Positions 9,187 to 18,849 of a DNA stretch of 64,000 nucleotides are shown piece after piece. The stretch is taken from NCBI GenBank assembly GCA_965216645.1, contig CBDCGJ010000017.1, forward strand, positions 1 through 64,000, written 5' to 3'. The translations under genes and the position numbers were made by a program. Under the pieces are notes generated by a model. It saw only the letters and a list, made by a program, of their open reading frames with translations. It was not told the DNA's origin and did no database searches. The stretch's first letter is position 1. Each line of letters opens with the position of its first letter. The DNA comes from CBDCGJ01 sp965216645 (GTDB taxonomy: Bacteria > Pseudomonadota > Alphaproteobacteria > GCA-2731375).

Positions 9187-9957
9187 TCAATTGACGCCGA
9201 CAGCGTCGCCGAGGGTTGGGCCGATTTCCTCATGCAGAACCAGATCCGCGATACCGTCGAGCGGGGTTTCCTCCCGATTGAGAATGACCAGCTTGGCGCC
9301 GTTGCGCTTCGCCAGCTCCGGGAAACCGGCAGCGGGATAGACCACCAGGGACGGGCCGATGGTCAGGCAGAGATCGGCTTCGAGCGTCGCCGCCTGGGCC
9401 TGCAGCATCTCCTTCTCCGGCATCGCCTGGCCGAAAGAGATCGTCGCCGTCTTGATGATGCCGCCGCAGGCCTGGCATTCCGGCAAGGTCTCGTCGGCGG
9501 CGAAGGTTTCCTTGACCCAGCTCAGGTCGTAGCGCTCGTGACAGTCCAGGCATTTGGCATAGGTCGAGTTGCCGTGCAGTTCGATGACCAGGCGGTCGTC
9601 GACGCCGGCGGCCTGATGCAGGCCGTCCACATTCTGGGTAATGACGTGACTGACCTTGCCCGTGCGCACCAGCTTCTCGACCGCGCGGTGGCCGCGGTTC
9701 GGCTCGGCCTTGCTCATCACCTCGTCCATGGCGAACTTGCGCCGCCAGCTCTCCCGCCGCATCTCCTCCGAGGCCATGAAATCGGAGAAGTCGATCGGCT
9801 GATACTTGGTCCAAAGCCCGCCCGGACTGCGGAAATCCGGAATCCCGCTTTCCGTGCTGATGCCGGCGCCGGTGAAGACCACGGCGCGGTTGCAGCTCTC
9901 CAGCATCTCGCGCAGCAGATCCGCACGACGTTGAAACTGGACCACATTATCGTTCAT
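9187..9957 (-). CDS. NAD-dependent protein deacylase, Sir2 family
   Basis: 256 residues. NAD-binding motifs GAGISTESGIPDFRS and TQNVDGLH, the catalytic His in ELHG, and a zinc ribbon of four cysteines (CLDC and CQACGG with spacing) are all present. It removes acyl groups from protein lysines using NAD+. It sits 15 bases downstream of maiA and 34 bases upstream of the selenoprotein gene, so all three are probably one transcript. Confidence 0.93.
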   Translation of the reverse strand: MNDNVVQFQRRADLLREMLESCNRAVVFTGAGISTESGIPDFRSPGGLWTKYQPIDFSDFMASEEMRRESWRRKFAMDEVMSKAEPNRGHRAVEKLVRTGKVSHVITQNVDGLHQAAGVDDRLVIELHGNSTYAKCLDCHERYDLSWVKETFAADETLPECQACGGIIKTATISFGQAMPEKEMLQAQAATLEADLCLTIGPSLVVYPAAGFPELAKRNGAKLVILNREETPLDGIADLVLHEEIGPTLGDAVGVN

Positions 9958-9972
9958 GAATTCGTCCCTTCA

Positions 9973-10611
9973 TCATTCCGCATCGGGCTGGACGTCCGGC
10001 GCGGCCTCGGCGAATGCCGGTATGGACAGGCAATTGGCGTTGATCGCCATCGCCGTGGGATAGGCGTCGAGATCGCAATCGAAGCGTTCCGCGTTATAGA
10101 TCTGCGGTACCAGGCAAAGATCGGCCAATCCCGGCGTCTCGCCATGGCAGAAGCGCCCGGTGCGCCGGTCGCCGGCCAGCAAGGCTTCGACCGCCGCCAA
10201 ACCCTCGGCCACCCAATGGCGGTACCAGGTCACCCGATCCTCGTCGCCAACGCCCAATTGGCTGGTCAGATAGTTCAACACCTTCAGATTATCGATCGGA
10301 TGAATATCGCAAGCGATGGTCAGCGCGATTTGTCGGACCCGAGCCCGGTCGCGCGGATCGGCGGGTAACAGGGGCGGCTCGGGATGGGTTTCGTCGAGAT
10401 ACTCGATAATGGCCAGGCTTTGTCCGATCGTCGCCCCGTCATCGGTCAGCGCCGGCACCAGACCTTGCGGGTTGACTTTGAGATAGTCGTCCGAACGCTG
10501 CGCCCCGTCACGCAGATGCACATAGTGCGGTGTCGCGGACAAACCCTTCAGGTTCAGCGCAATGCGCACCCGATAGGAGGCCGAGGAGCGATAATAGGTA
10601 TAAAGATCCAT
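9973..10611 (-). CDS. maiA: Maleylacetoacetate isomerase (zeta-class GST)
   Basis: 212 residues from the ATG at 10611, which gives the usual zeta-GST N-terminus (LYTYYRSSASYRVRIALN). The glutathione site includes SSASYRVR and the GQSLAIIEYLDE segment; the C-terminal helical domain holds ADLCLVPQIYNAERF. The enzyme isomerises maleylacetoacetate to fumarylacetoacetate in tyrosine/homogentisate breakdown. A broken hppD lies about 3 kb away, which supports the pathway. It is the first gene of the operon with the sirtuin and the selenoprotein. Confidence 0.85.
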   Translation of the reverse strand: MDLYTYYRSSASYRVRIALNLKGLSATPHYVHLRDGAQRSDDYLKVNPQGLVPALTDDGATIGQSLAIIEYLDETHPEPPLLPADPRDRARVRQIALTIACDIHPIDNLKVLNYLTSQLGVGDEDRVTWYRHWVAEGLAAVEALLAGDRRTGRFCHGETPGLADLCLVPQIYNAERFDCDLDAYPTAMAINANCLSIPAFAEAAPDVQPDAE

Positions 10612-10695
10612 GCTCAAACCGAAGACGTTCAATTCCCCATATCATAGACCGGGGAACCGCTTCGGGCCAAATCGGGCGGGCGTATTTCCATCACT

Positions 10696-10813
10696 GTCAT
10701 GCCGGAAACGGCGTAGCCGTTATCCGGTATCTTGGGCAGGATAGAGGACTATCTCAATAGCTTGCTCCATTCTGCCCGAGATCCCAAATCGCGCTACGCT
10801 TGCCCGGGATGAC
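10696..10813. repeat. Dispersed palindromic repeat, type 1
   Basis: Clean copy: GTCATGCCGGAAACGG at the left end and TTGCCCGGGATGAC at the right end, with hairpin cores GGCGTAGCCGTTATCC and ATCGCGCTACGCTTG. Lies between maiA and the FlgC-like gene. Confidence 0.85.
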
Positions 10814-10850
10814 GAGAATTTTTGCAGGTGTCGACTTTTGCGGCTGCCTG

Positions 10851-11261
10851 CTACGCGTGCCGGTGATGGTGGTGATGGTCGAAAATATCGAACAGGGCGT
10901 CGTTCATTTTCTGCACTGTCTTCATCACTGCGATATTGGCTTTGTAAGCGGCTTCGGCGCGGAGCAGATTGACCATCTCCTCACCCAGATCGACGTTCGG
11001 AACGGCGACTTTACCGTCAGCGTCGGCGGCGGGATGATCCGGTGCATAGGTTTCGACCGTGGCGGGTTGCTTCTCCCTCACGACCACATAAGGCGCACCG
11101 TATTTGGAAGTTTGGATCGCTTCCTGAGCGTGGTACGCCTCGCCCGGCGCATCGCCGGTACTCTGCGCATTCGCGATATTTTCTGCGGCGACGGCCAAAT
11201 GGTCGCTCGCGGCCTGCATGCCGGCCAAGGCGGAATTCAACGCGGCTAACATCATAGACAT
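10851..11261 (-). CDS. FlgC-like flagellar rod-type protein
   Basis: 136 residues. The N-terminus resembles the rod/hook motif (ALAGMQAASDHLAVAAENIAN) and the C-terminus the rod C-domain (NVDLGEEMVNLLRAEAAYKAN), the length being right for FlgC. It ends with a natural His cluster (DHHHHHRHA). No other flagellar gene is in the window, so it is an orphan copy whose role in a flagellum is uncertain. Three ATGs lie at the start (11261, 11255, 11252), with AGGACAGG just upstream of the first. Confidence 0.7.
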   Translation of the reverse strand: MSMMLAALNSALAGMQAASDHLAVAAENIANAQSTGDAPGEAYHAQEAIQTSKYGAPYVVVREKQPATVETYAPDHPAADADGKVAVPNVDLGEEMVNLLRAEAAYKANIAVMKTVQKMNDALFDIFDHHHHHRHA

Positions 11262-11459
11262 CCTGTCCTAGCGGTATCGTTCTGATCCACGTACGACTTC
11301 TTGCGTACAGGCTAGCAATACAGCGGAATAGTATTTGAAGTCTATTATTTTCATCTAAAAATCAATATATTTACTTACTGTTTACTATACTCGACGAAGT
11401 AAGTATAATTTCCCTTATTATTCAGAATTTATTAATCTTAATGAACGAAAATTTTGGCC
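11262..11459. promoter_or_regulatory. AT-rich divergent intergenic region
   Basis: About 200 bases between the FlgC-like gene and the histidine kinase gene. Positions 11330-11440 are strongly AT-rich against the GC-rich surroundings and contain a loose inverted pair ACTATACT / AGTATAAT. It probably holds both promoters; no defined operator is recognised. Confidence 0.4.
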
Positions 11460-12554
11460 ATGCAAACGACTCCGCAATCCATCGGCAAGAAGCCTCCGCG
11501 CATCGCCGTCAAAAAAGCGAACAATTCGCTGGCTTGGCGTTTTGACTGGCAACGACAGAAATTCATTCGATTCGATCGTCAGATCGAGAACTGGCTCGGC
11601 TTTCCGGCGTCGAGTTGGCGCGATCTCGACGACTGGGTCGATCGCATGCATCCAGAGGATCGGCTGGCGGTGACCCCGCGTTTGATTACGCGCGCCAACC
11701 GAGGGCAAAGAGACAGCGGCGACTTCCGCGCCTTGACCAGCGACGGCAAGGTTACTTGGCTACATTATGATGCCGAACCGGTCCAACGGGATGGCGCGAC
11801 CATTCTGATCAAAGGCCGGCTATCGCGCACGAACGCGCCAAATCCGACCTCATCCGCCGAAATAAAATCCATCCTGCCTGAAACGGCGCAAGACTTCGCC
11901 CGCACCATCGGCCACGACCTGAAATCGCCGCTGAGCGCGATCAACGGCTATGCCGACCTGTTGCGTTTGAGCGCCGCGGAAAAACTGGATCAGCGGGAGC
12001 AATCCTATCTGGCGGCCGTCACGGAAGGCAGCGCGCGGCTGATCCATTTCGTCGAGGATCTGGTGACCCTGGCACGATCTGACGCCGACAAGAGAGTACC
12101 GGTGCCGGTCGACTTGAACGCCGCCCTCGGCAGCGCGTTGCAGCATCTCGCGCTCGAGATAGCCCGCGCCGGTGCCCGTGTACGGGCGGGCACGCTGCCG
12201 ACCGTCAAGGCAGAAATGGCGCCCATGGTGCGCCTGCTGCAGAATATCGTTCAGAACGCCGTCAAATACCGGGCGCCGGACCGTCCACCGGTCATCGAAA
12301 TCACGGCCAGGCCCGGCAGCGGTGCTATTTGGCAAATCTCCATCGCCGACAACGGGCGCGGTATCGCGCCGAGAGATTTGGACCGAGTCTTCGAAATCTT
12401 TACCCGTCCCGGTCCCGTTGCCGGCATCGACGGCAATGGTGTTGGCCTCGCCAGTTGCCGCAAGATCGCGGCGGACTACGGCGGCAAGCTATGGGTGGAA
12501 AGCCGTCTCGGCGAAGGCAGTGTCTTCCACCTCGAACTACCCGCCGCCGAGTAG
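11460..12554 (+). CDS. PAS-type sensor histidine kinase
   Basis: 364 residues from the ATG at 11460; the in-frame TTG two codons upstream is less likely. The N-terminal ~120 residues look like a PAS fold (NWLGFPASSWRDLDDWVDRMHPEDR). The dimerisation/phosphoacceptor helix has His152 in GHDLKSPLSAINGYADLL. ATP-binding boxes follow: N-box NIVQNAVKYR, G1 DNGRGI and G2 GNGVGLASC. There is no membrane segment, so it is a soluble kinase. No response regulator is adjacent. Confidence 0.9.
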   Translation: MQTTPQSIGKKPPRIAVKKANNSLAWRFDWQRQKFIRFDRQIENWLGFPASSWRDLDDWVDRMHPEDRLAVTPRLITRANRGQRDSGDFRALTSDGKVTWLHYDAEPVQRDGATILIKGRLSRTNAPNPTSSAEIKSILPETAQDFARTIGHDLKSPLSAINGYADLLRLSAAEKLDQREQSYLAAVTEGSARLIHFVEDLVTLARSDADKRVPVPVDLNAALGSALQHLALEIARAGARVRAGTLPTVKAEMAPMVRLLQNIVQNAVKYRAPDRPPVIEITARPGSGAIWQISIADNGRGIAPRDLDRVFEIFTRPGPVAGIDGNGVGLASCRKIAADYGGKLWVESRLGEGSVFHLELPAAE

Positions 12555-12560
12555 GTCCTT

Positions 12561-13370
12561 TTAGGCGCGCGGCCAAACCCGCGGAAACATCTCGCACGTC
12601 ATCGGATCGCCGGGGACCAACCCATGGCCCTCCAGCGGCGGCGAAATCTTGCCCGGCCGGCTGGCATAGCGGGCATCCTCCCCAAGCCAGCGCGTGGCAT
12701 AGGCCCGGCGCCGTCGTTTATTCTCCGGATTGCCGGGTGCGCCATGGACAACCAGGGAGTGGAAGACGATGCAATCGCCCGGCTCCATCTCCCAGGTCAG
12801 GATTTCGTGGCTGCCTCGTTCGGCCTCGATATCGGGCATGTCGGTGAAGCCGTCATCCGCGGTCAGGACCGTGTTGTCCGTGTTGAAGTATTTCGGCCGG
12901 AAGCGTTTGCCCCAACGGTGGGAGCCGGCGATCACCTCCAGACTGATCGCCCGCGGCACCGGGTCCAGCGGCAACCAGATCGACGCCACCATGTCGCCGT
13001 CCACCGGATAATAGGGCTGATCGTGATGCCAGGGCGACGGCGCTTCCGTCCCCGGCTCCTTGACCAGCAAATGGTCGTGATAGAAGGCGACCGTCGAACT
13101 GCCCATAAACTGGGCCATCATCTCCGCCGCCGGCGACTCGTAAACGAAAGCCCGCGCCTCCGGCCAGCGCTGCCATAGTTGGAAGTCGACGAAGAACTCC
13201 CCGGGCTCCCCCTCCGGCGTGTTGTGCCGGACCATGGGGCCGGGCTCCGCCTTGTCCTTTTCCACGGCTTGACGCAGGCCTTCGATCCAGTGCTCTTCGA
13301 AAGCGCCGTGCAGGCAGACGGCGCCGTCCCGGCGATAGGCGTCGATATCCGCGTCCCGAACGACGGTCAT
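12561..13370 (-). CDS. Phytanoyl-CoA dioxygenase (PhyH) family protein
   Basis: 269 residues. Fe(II)/2-oxoglutarate dioxygenase with the facial triad visible as HHDQPYYP (HxD) and the distal His in SLVVHGAPGN; the 2-oxoglutarate Arg probably lies in the following NKRRRRAYATRW. The substrate is unknown. The start is 4 bases after the hppD stop, with GGAG overlapping that stop, so it is the second gene of an hppD-phyH operon. Confidence 0.88.
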   Translation of the reverse strand: MTVVRDADIDAYRRDGAVCLHGAFEEHWIEGLRQAVEKDKAEPGPMVRHNTPEGEPGEFFVDFQLWQRWPEARAFVYESPAAEMMAQFMGSSTVAFYHDHLLVKEPGTEAPSPWHHDQPYYPVDGDMVASIWLPLDPVPRAISLEVIAGSHRWGKRFRPKYFNTDNTVLTADDGFTDMPDIEAERGSHEILTWEMEPGDCIVFHSLVVHGAPGNPENKRRRRAYATRWLGEDARYASRPGKISPPLEGHGLVPGDPMTCEMFPRVWPRA

Positions 13371-13374
13371 GGGC

Positions 13375-14507
13375 TCACTCCTCCTCGGTTTTCAGGACGC
13401 CGCGGCGAATCTGATCCTGTTCTCATGGATTCGAACAGAGCCTTGAAATTGCCTTCGCCGAAGCCTTGATTGCCTTTGCGCTGGATCATCTCGAAAAAGA
13501 TCGGGCCGATCAAGTTCTCTGTGAAGATCTGCAACAGCAGACCGCCGCCCTGACTCGAGCCCGCCGTCGATCAGGATATGGTTCTCCCTGAGCGCGGCCA
13601 AATCCTCGCCGTGGTCCGGCAACCGGGCATCGGACCGCTTCGTAATAGGTCTCCGGCGTCGCGAGGAAGGGCACGCCGTCGGCCCGCATCACTTTCACCG
13701 AGCCGTAGATGTCGTCGCTACCGAGGGCGACATGCTGGATGCCTTCGCCGTGATAGGCCTGAAGATATTCCTGAATCTGCGACTTATCGTCGGTGGATTC
13801 GTTGATCGGAATGCGGATCTTGCCGCAGGGGCTGGTCATCGCCTTGGACTTCAGGCCGGTCAGCTGCCCCTCGATATCGAAGAAGCGGACCTCGCGGAAA
13901 TTGAACAGACGTTGGTAGAAGTCCGCCCACTCGTCCATGCGGCCGCGATGCACGTTATGGGTCAGGGTGATCGATATAGGTCAAGCCGGCGCCGGCCGGA
14001 TGCCGTTCCTCCTCCTTCCATCGGCACGAAGTCCACGTCGTAGATCGAGCCTCGGTCGCCATATAGCGGTCGACCAGATAAATCAGACTGTCGCCGATAC
14101 CTTTAATGGCCGGAATGTTCAGCTCCATGGCCCCCACCTGATTGGGATAGTCCCAGGCACCATTGGCCAACAGCTGCTTATGCGCCGCCGCCTGCATCGG
14201 CGACACGGAAGGCGATGGCGCAGATGCTGGGCCCGTGCAGGCGGGCGAAGCTTTGGCCGAAGCTGCCCTCCTCCGCATTGATGATGAAATTGATGTCGCC
14301 CTGACGGAACAGGGTCACGTCCTTGGAGCGATGCTTGGAAATCGCCCGGAAGCCCATGCGGCGGAACAGGTCGGCCAGGGCGGCCGGGTCGGGCGCGGCG
14401 AATTCCACGAATTCGAACCCGTTGGTGCCCAGGGGATTGTCCCAAAGATCGCCGTCTTGGCTGAAATCGGGTTGTTTGACGTCGGATTGGATGGCTGGTG
14501 CGGTCAT
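13375..14507 (-). pseudogene. hppD: 4-hydroxyphenylpyruvate dioxygenase, interrupted by several frameshifts
   Basis: The complete gene is present but split among at least three reading frames. The N-terminus (LWDNPLGTNGFEFVEFAAPD) runs from 14507; the middle (GAWDYPNQVGAMELNIPAIKG) is in a second frame; MDEWADFYQRLFNFREVRFF and HGEGIQHVALGSDD are in a third; the C-terminus (DLAALRENHILIDGG, then IRRGVLKTEEE) comes after further shifts. HppD converts 4-hydroxyphenylpyruvate to homogentisate. Metal-ligand regions are all present, so nothing but frame is lost. The neighbouring IS copy suggests these are inserted-base sequence errors, not decay. Confidence 0.85.
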
Positions 14508-14734
14508 GTTGGTCTCTCCCGCGTCGCGTGCTGAATTAAGCGCCCGACGGGATCGGACGCGGCGGTGTTGAATTCAGCGGAAGCGTGGCGAGCCGCGCGA
14601 GAGGCCGCGGTCGGACAGGGCAAGAAACTGCCCAATCACACCAAAATCTGCAAAGGCTGGCGCGTCCCGGTCGGTCATGGCGGCTCCGTCTCGAGGCGCG
14701 CATTATAGTTGCAAACGCAACGAATTGCAACGGC
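14508..14734. promoter_or_regulatory. Upstream region of hppD
   Basis: A 227-base gap upstream of hppD on the minus strand. It contains two closely spaced TTGCAA palindromes (about 14709-14729), which could be an operator. No gene is supported here. Confidence 0.3.
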
Positions 14735-15918
14735 TCAGGCGAAGCCCTCGACGCGCTCCAGGCCGAACGGCTTGAGGACAATCCGGCGCCTGGCCGTCGG
14801 CGATGGTGTCAGCGATCAGGCGGCCGAGAGCGGGAGCGAGGGTGACGCCACTATGGGTGGCCAGCACGTAAAGCCCGCGCGCGCCAGGCAGCGGACCGGC
14901 CAGGCTGACCCCATTCCGCCGGATAGGGGCGCACGCCGATGGCGAGCCGGCTGTTTTCCAGCACCGCGTCGTCGAGACTTTCGGGCAGCCAGCGCCGGGC
15001 CCGGCGCAGCAGTTCCAGGCCGGCGGCGCGCAAGGCGTTGTCCGCCGCCCCTTCCTCGATCATGCCGTCCGTATGATCGCTGCCGAGCTTCAGGGCCACC
15101 GCTCGGGTCGGGCAGCATATTGCACTTCCGGCCCGCTGCCGAAATAGATCACGTGGCGCAGGCGCCGGTAAGGTGACTGGTCGGGCGTCGTCAACAGCAG
15201 GCCCGGCACCCGGCGCAGCGGGAAGCGGGCTGCGGCATAGCCGTCGTAACCGGGTCAGTTCGCTCAGCACCGCCGGCGTGTCGTGGACCGCAGGCCAGCA
15301 GGACCGCAGACCCCGCCAGGTCGCCGGCGTCGGTGGTCAGGCCGATGACCCGCCCCCTCCTCATCCGCGATCAATGCGCGGGCCGTACAATCTTCCAGGA
15401 TCTCGCCGCCTTCGGCCCGGAAGGCGTCGGCCAGGCGCCCGACGAAATGGGGCGCGTCCAGGCGCAGATCGCCGGGCGCGTAGAGCGCCTCGGCCTCCGC
15501 CGGCAGCGTCAGATGCGGTTCCAGCGCCGCCAATTCCCGGTGCCCCAACCAGGCAACCGGATAGTCGAGCCCGTGCAGCGCCTCATATTGTTGGCGCGCC
15601 GCGGCGTGGCCATCGTCGCCGGCCAGCACCACGTTCAGATAGCCGGTCGGGACGATGCCCCAGGGCCTCCTCCCCGAACTCCCGCGCCAGATCGTTATAG
15701 CCGGCGAGGCCCAGGGCGTTGAGCCGGTGATAGGCGCCGTCGGCCCATTTCGAGGTGCCGTTGATCCAGGCGAAGCTGGACCCGGTGGTGCCCTGCGCCA
15801 ACCGCCCCCGCTCCACCACAGCGCCACCCGCTGGCCGCGCCGGGCCGAGAAAGAACGCGCATCGCCAACCCCCTAGCGCCCCGCCGCCGACCACGATGCT
15901 GTCATATGTCTTGTCCAT
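14735..15918 (-). pseudogene. FAD-dependent amino acid oxidase/dehydrogenase (DadA/GlyOX-like), frameshifted
   Basis: The N-terminus (MDKTYDSIVVGGGALG, dinucleotide-binding motif) starts at 15918. GSSFAWINGTSKWADGAYHRLN, GYLNVVLAGDDGHAAARQQYEALHGLDYPVAW, LGSDHTDGMIEEGA and YVLATHSGVTLAPALGRLIADTI follow in different frames, and the last frame ends at LKPFGLERVEGFA. The whole length of a D-amino-acid or glycine oxidase-like protein is therefore present, cut by several single-base shifts, as for its neighbours. The substrate cannot be specified. Confidence 0.75.
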
Positions 15919-15990
15919 CATGGACCGGAGCAAAGCAGACCGGGGCGCCGTCCGCAAGCCGGCCGTATGTCATTTTTCCATCTTCTTGGA

Positions 15991-16064
15991 AGGAACCACA
16001 GATGAACACCGAGGAACACCGATGCGGGGCGGGTGCTTCGGTCCCCAATCGGTGTTTGTCTGTG
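15991..16064. repeat. CCACAGATG-type palindromic repeat, split by the IS element
   Basis: Left arm AACCACAGATGAACACCG (from about 15996); start of the right arm CGGTGTTTGTCTGTGT ending at the IS boundary. The right arm resumes after the IS as CATCTGTGGTTCGCTTCC (17463 onward), complementary to the left arm. The element was a long inverted repeat before insertion. Confidence 0.7.
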
Positions 16065-17461
16065 TTGTCTAATCGCATGCTGTTTTGTCAAGCTCTCCTG
16101 GCCATTAGTCTCCACCGCCGGTGAAGTGTTGTCTTCGTGGGTCGACATGGTTGTCGCCGCATCATGGTGGTCGCTTGGTGAAGGTGTCTCCATGTTCATC
16201 ACGCCGTATCCGGTGCGTTTGGCAACGGTCGGCAACACAGATAGCGAGATCACCTTGCACCGCGCTCCCGGCGGGGAGCCTTCGGGGCCTTTGCGATGCT
16301 TGGGCCCGTTACGGAAGTTGTTTTCTAAGCCGCGTCCTCCTTGCCTTGCCATCTGAAGGACTTCGCCAGTGACCAGCATGCGGTGCAGGATCACCGCCAG
16401 CTTGCGCGCCACCGCGACCCGCGCTTTCTTCATGCCGGCACGCTTCGCCAGTTTCAGACCCCAGGCTTTTGAGATGGCACCCAGCGTCCCAGGCGCGAGA
16501 GGATCACCGTCGCGGCCCTCGAACAGGTGGCCCCTGAGCAGCCGGTCGCCGCGCCGGGAGATCCGGCCGACATAGTCGACCCTCGCCCGATTGATGGCGC
16601 CTCGGCGTCAGGCCGAGATAGGCGCCGACCGCATCGGAGCGGGGAGAACCGGCTTGGATCGTCGATCACCGCGAGATAACTTTGCGCCACCACCAGGCCG
16701 ACCCCGGGGGCGCTGATCAGCAGGCGGCAACGCGGGTCTTGGGCGGCTTGCCGCGACAACAGGCGGTCCAGCCGCTTCAGTTGCTCGTCACAGGCCTGAC
16801 GTAGCGCCAGCAGCGGCAGGACGATCTCCCCCAAGCTCGGGCGCTCGTCCAGCAGTTCTCCGGACCCGCCCGGCGAAACGAGCGCCGCCGGCTTTGCCGA
16901 CCTTTAAGCCGAAGACCTTCAAAAGGCCCCGGATCTGATTGCCGAGATCGCGGCGGGTCCGCACCACGGCGTCCCCGCGCCACCACCAAACTGCGCCGCT
17001 CATGACTCGTCAGATCCTTCACCCGAACCTCGCGGGTACCAGCCGATGCGGGCGATCTGCGCCAGACCCGCCGCGTCGAGCGCATCCGTCTTGTTCAAAT
17101 ACGCAGGGGACAGTACATTCTTTGCATGACGGGCGTCGATGCAGACCGCCGGCCAAACCGCGCTCGCGCAACCCGTGCCACAGCCAGGGCGACAAGCAAC
17201 CCGCTCTCAAAGACGACCCGCTCTATGACGCCGGCAAATCTCTCACAGCGCCCGGGCAATCGCATCAGGGCAGCTCCGCGCCTTGCCCCCGCCAAAACGG
17301 TCTCCCCACTCCCGTCCATCACACACAAATGCTGGTCTCTTCCAACGAAACGTCCAATCCGACATAATTCAACATGGTCATTCTCCTTCTTTGCCTAACA
17401 GAGCGAATTGCAAACAAACTCAGTTTAGGCCGGAGAATGACCAACTGCGATTACCCCATGT
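16065..17461 (-). mobile_element. IS110-family (IS1111-like) element, copy 1
   Basis: Same element as 24744-26120: identical ends, with sub-terminal inverted repeats TAATCGCA at 16070-16077 and TGCGATTA at 17446-17453. It is 20 bases longer than copy 2 because of scattered one- or two-base insertions, with no substitutions seen. The transposase frame is consequently broken. It is inserted in the right arm of a CATCTGTGG repeat at the same position as copy 2. Confidence 0.9.
16325..17375 (-). pseudogene. IS110-family transposase, copy 1, frameshifted
   Basis: Corresponds base for base to the intact recombinase gene at 25003-26034, but extra bases (for example near 16464, 16485, 16518, 16859, 17097 and 17284) shift the frame about 18 times. 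Fragments such as PLLALRQACDEQLKRLDRLLS and AVARKLAVILHRMLVTGE remain readable. Homopolymer-type insertions without substitutions suggest sequence error. Confidence 0.85.
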
Positions 17462-17524
17462 GCATCTGTGGTTCGCTTCCACCCGATCCCCATCACCCCC
17501 GCCCATAGCGCAGCAACCTACCCC

Positions 17525-17613
17525 GTCATACCGGCCTTGAGCCGGTATCTTTTCGAAACAGGGGCACGGCGTTCGAAAAGATCCCGGATCGCGCTGCGCT
17601 TGTCCGGGATGAC
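17525..17613. repeat. Dispersed palindromic repeat, type 1 variant
   Basis: Bounded by GTCATACCGG and CCGGGATGAC, with an internal inverted pair CTTTTCGAA / TTCGAAAAG and the block ATCGCGCTGCGCTTGTCC. Lies just beyond the right end of IS copy 1. Confidence 0.75.
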
Positions 17614-17707
17614 CGTGGTTGTCGACGACGGCGGGCCGCCTGCTCCTCCGGCAGTGGAGCGGGCGACCCACCTCCGTCATCCCGGCCGTAGCACAACAGC
17701 CCACCCT

Positions 17708-17801
17708 GTCATCCCGGCCGGAGCGGAGCGGAGAGCCGGGATCGTCAAGGGCTCGGTGTTCGCGAAGATCCCGGATATCGCTAAAGCGATTCCGGGATGA
17801 C
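17708..17801. repeat. Dispersed palindromic repeat, type 2
   Basis: Bounded by GTCATCCCGG and TCCGGGATGAC, with internal GATATCGCTAAAGCGAT. With the copy at 17525-17613 it fills most of the gene-free stretch 17462-17827. Confidence 0.8.
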
Positions 17802-17827
17802 GGACCTGGGGAACGACCGCGGGCCGC

Positions 17828-18813
17828 CTACTCCTCCGGCGGTGGGGTGGCGCCGGCTTGGGCGGGTGATGATGCCGTATTGGTCGGGCTGGCTGGTGTT
17901 CGGCGAAGTTGAAGACCGTGGACTTGTAGTGGCTGCAGGCGTCCAGGTCGCAATCGGCGACCACCAGCTCGTCTTCCAGCGTGCGGCCTTGCGCCACGAT
18001 CTCCCCCGGTCGGCGCCACAATGAGCGTGCCGCCCATCATGTCGCAGCCTTCCTCCCGCCCCGCCTTGGCGACGCCGATCACCCAGGTGGCGTTCTGATA
18101 GGCGCCGGACTGCATGGAGAGATTGTTGTGCAGGCCGGCCAGATGGGTCGGCTCGAACCCCCAGGGCGGCTCCCGTCGCCGGCGTGTTGTAGCCGAGCAT
18201 GATCATCTCCACCCCCTGCAGGCCCCATGACCCGATAGGTCTCCGGCCAGCGGCGGTCGTTGCAGATGCACAATGCCCATGACCCCCGCCCATGGTGCGC
18301 CAGACCGGGAAGCCGAGATCGCCGACGTCGAAATAGGCCTTTTCCAGATGCTGCCACTTGCGCTCCGGCTTGTGGTCCCGCATGGCCGGGTAGATGGACC
18401 TTGCGATACTTGCCGACGATGGCGCCGGTTTGGTCGACCAGGATGCAGGTGTTGTAGCGCTTGGTCCCCGCCGTCCTCTCCCACCGGTCGCGCACCCATC
18501 CTCCGCATAGCCGAGGCAGAAGCCGATGCCTGTAGTCCGCCGCCTTGTCGAACAGCGCCTGGGTCTCCTGGCCCCGGCATCTCCCGCTCGAAAGAAGTCG
18601 TCGATCCGATCCTGATCCTCGAAGTGCCAGCGCGGAAAGAACGTGGTCAGCGCCAGCTCCGGAAACACCACCAAACCCACACCCCTTCTCCCGCGCCTTC
18701 TCCAGCAACCCGATCAGCCGATCGACGACCTCGGCCCGCGTCTCGTCCAACGAGATCGGCCCCAACTGCGCCGCGCCGACGGTGATGATGCGATTGGAGG
18801 GGGTGGTGGGCAT
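17828..18813 (-). pseudogene. N-carbamoyl-D-amino acid hydrolase (carbon-nitrogen hydrolase), frameshifted
   Basis: Nitrilase-superfamily enzyme hydrolysing N-carbamoyl-D-amino acids. Catalytic elements are all visible but in different frames: Glu in PELALTTFFPRWHF, Lys in KYRKVHLPGH and Cys in CNDRRWPETYRVMG. MQSGAYQNATWVIG and TLEDELVVADCDLDAC follow, and the frame ending at 17828 closes the protein. At least five frame changes occur, again in the error-prone 13.4-19.3 kb stretch. The assignment over other nitrilases rests on the TTFFPRWHF and CNDRRWPE signatures typical of D-carbamoylases. Confidence 0.8.
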
Positions 18814-18849
18814 TGTGCTTGGCCTCCGGACGAGTGAGGGAGGCCGGTA

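Noticed and set aside
16065..17461. Programmed frameshifting in IS copy 1
   Set aside because: About 20 scattered insertions cannot be programmed; copy 2 encodes the transposase in one frame.
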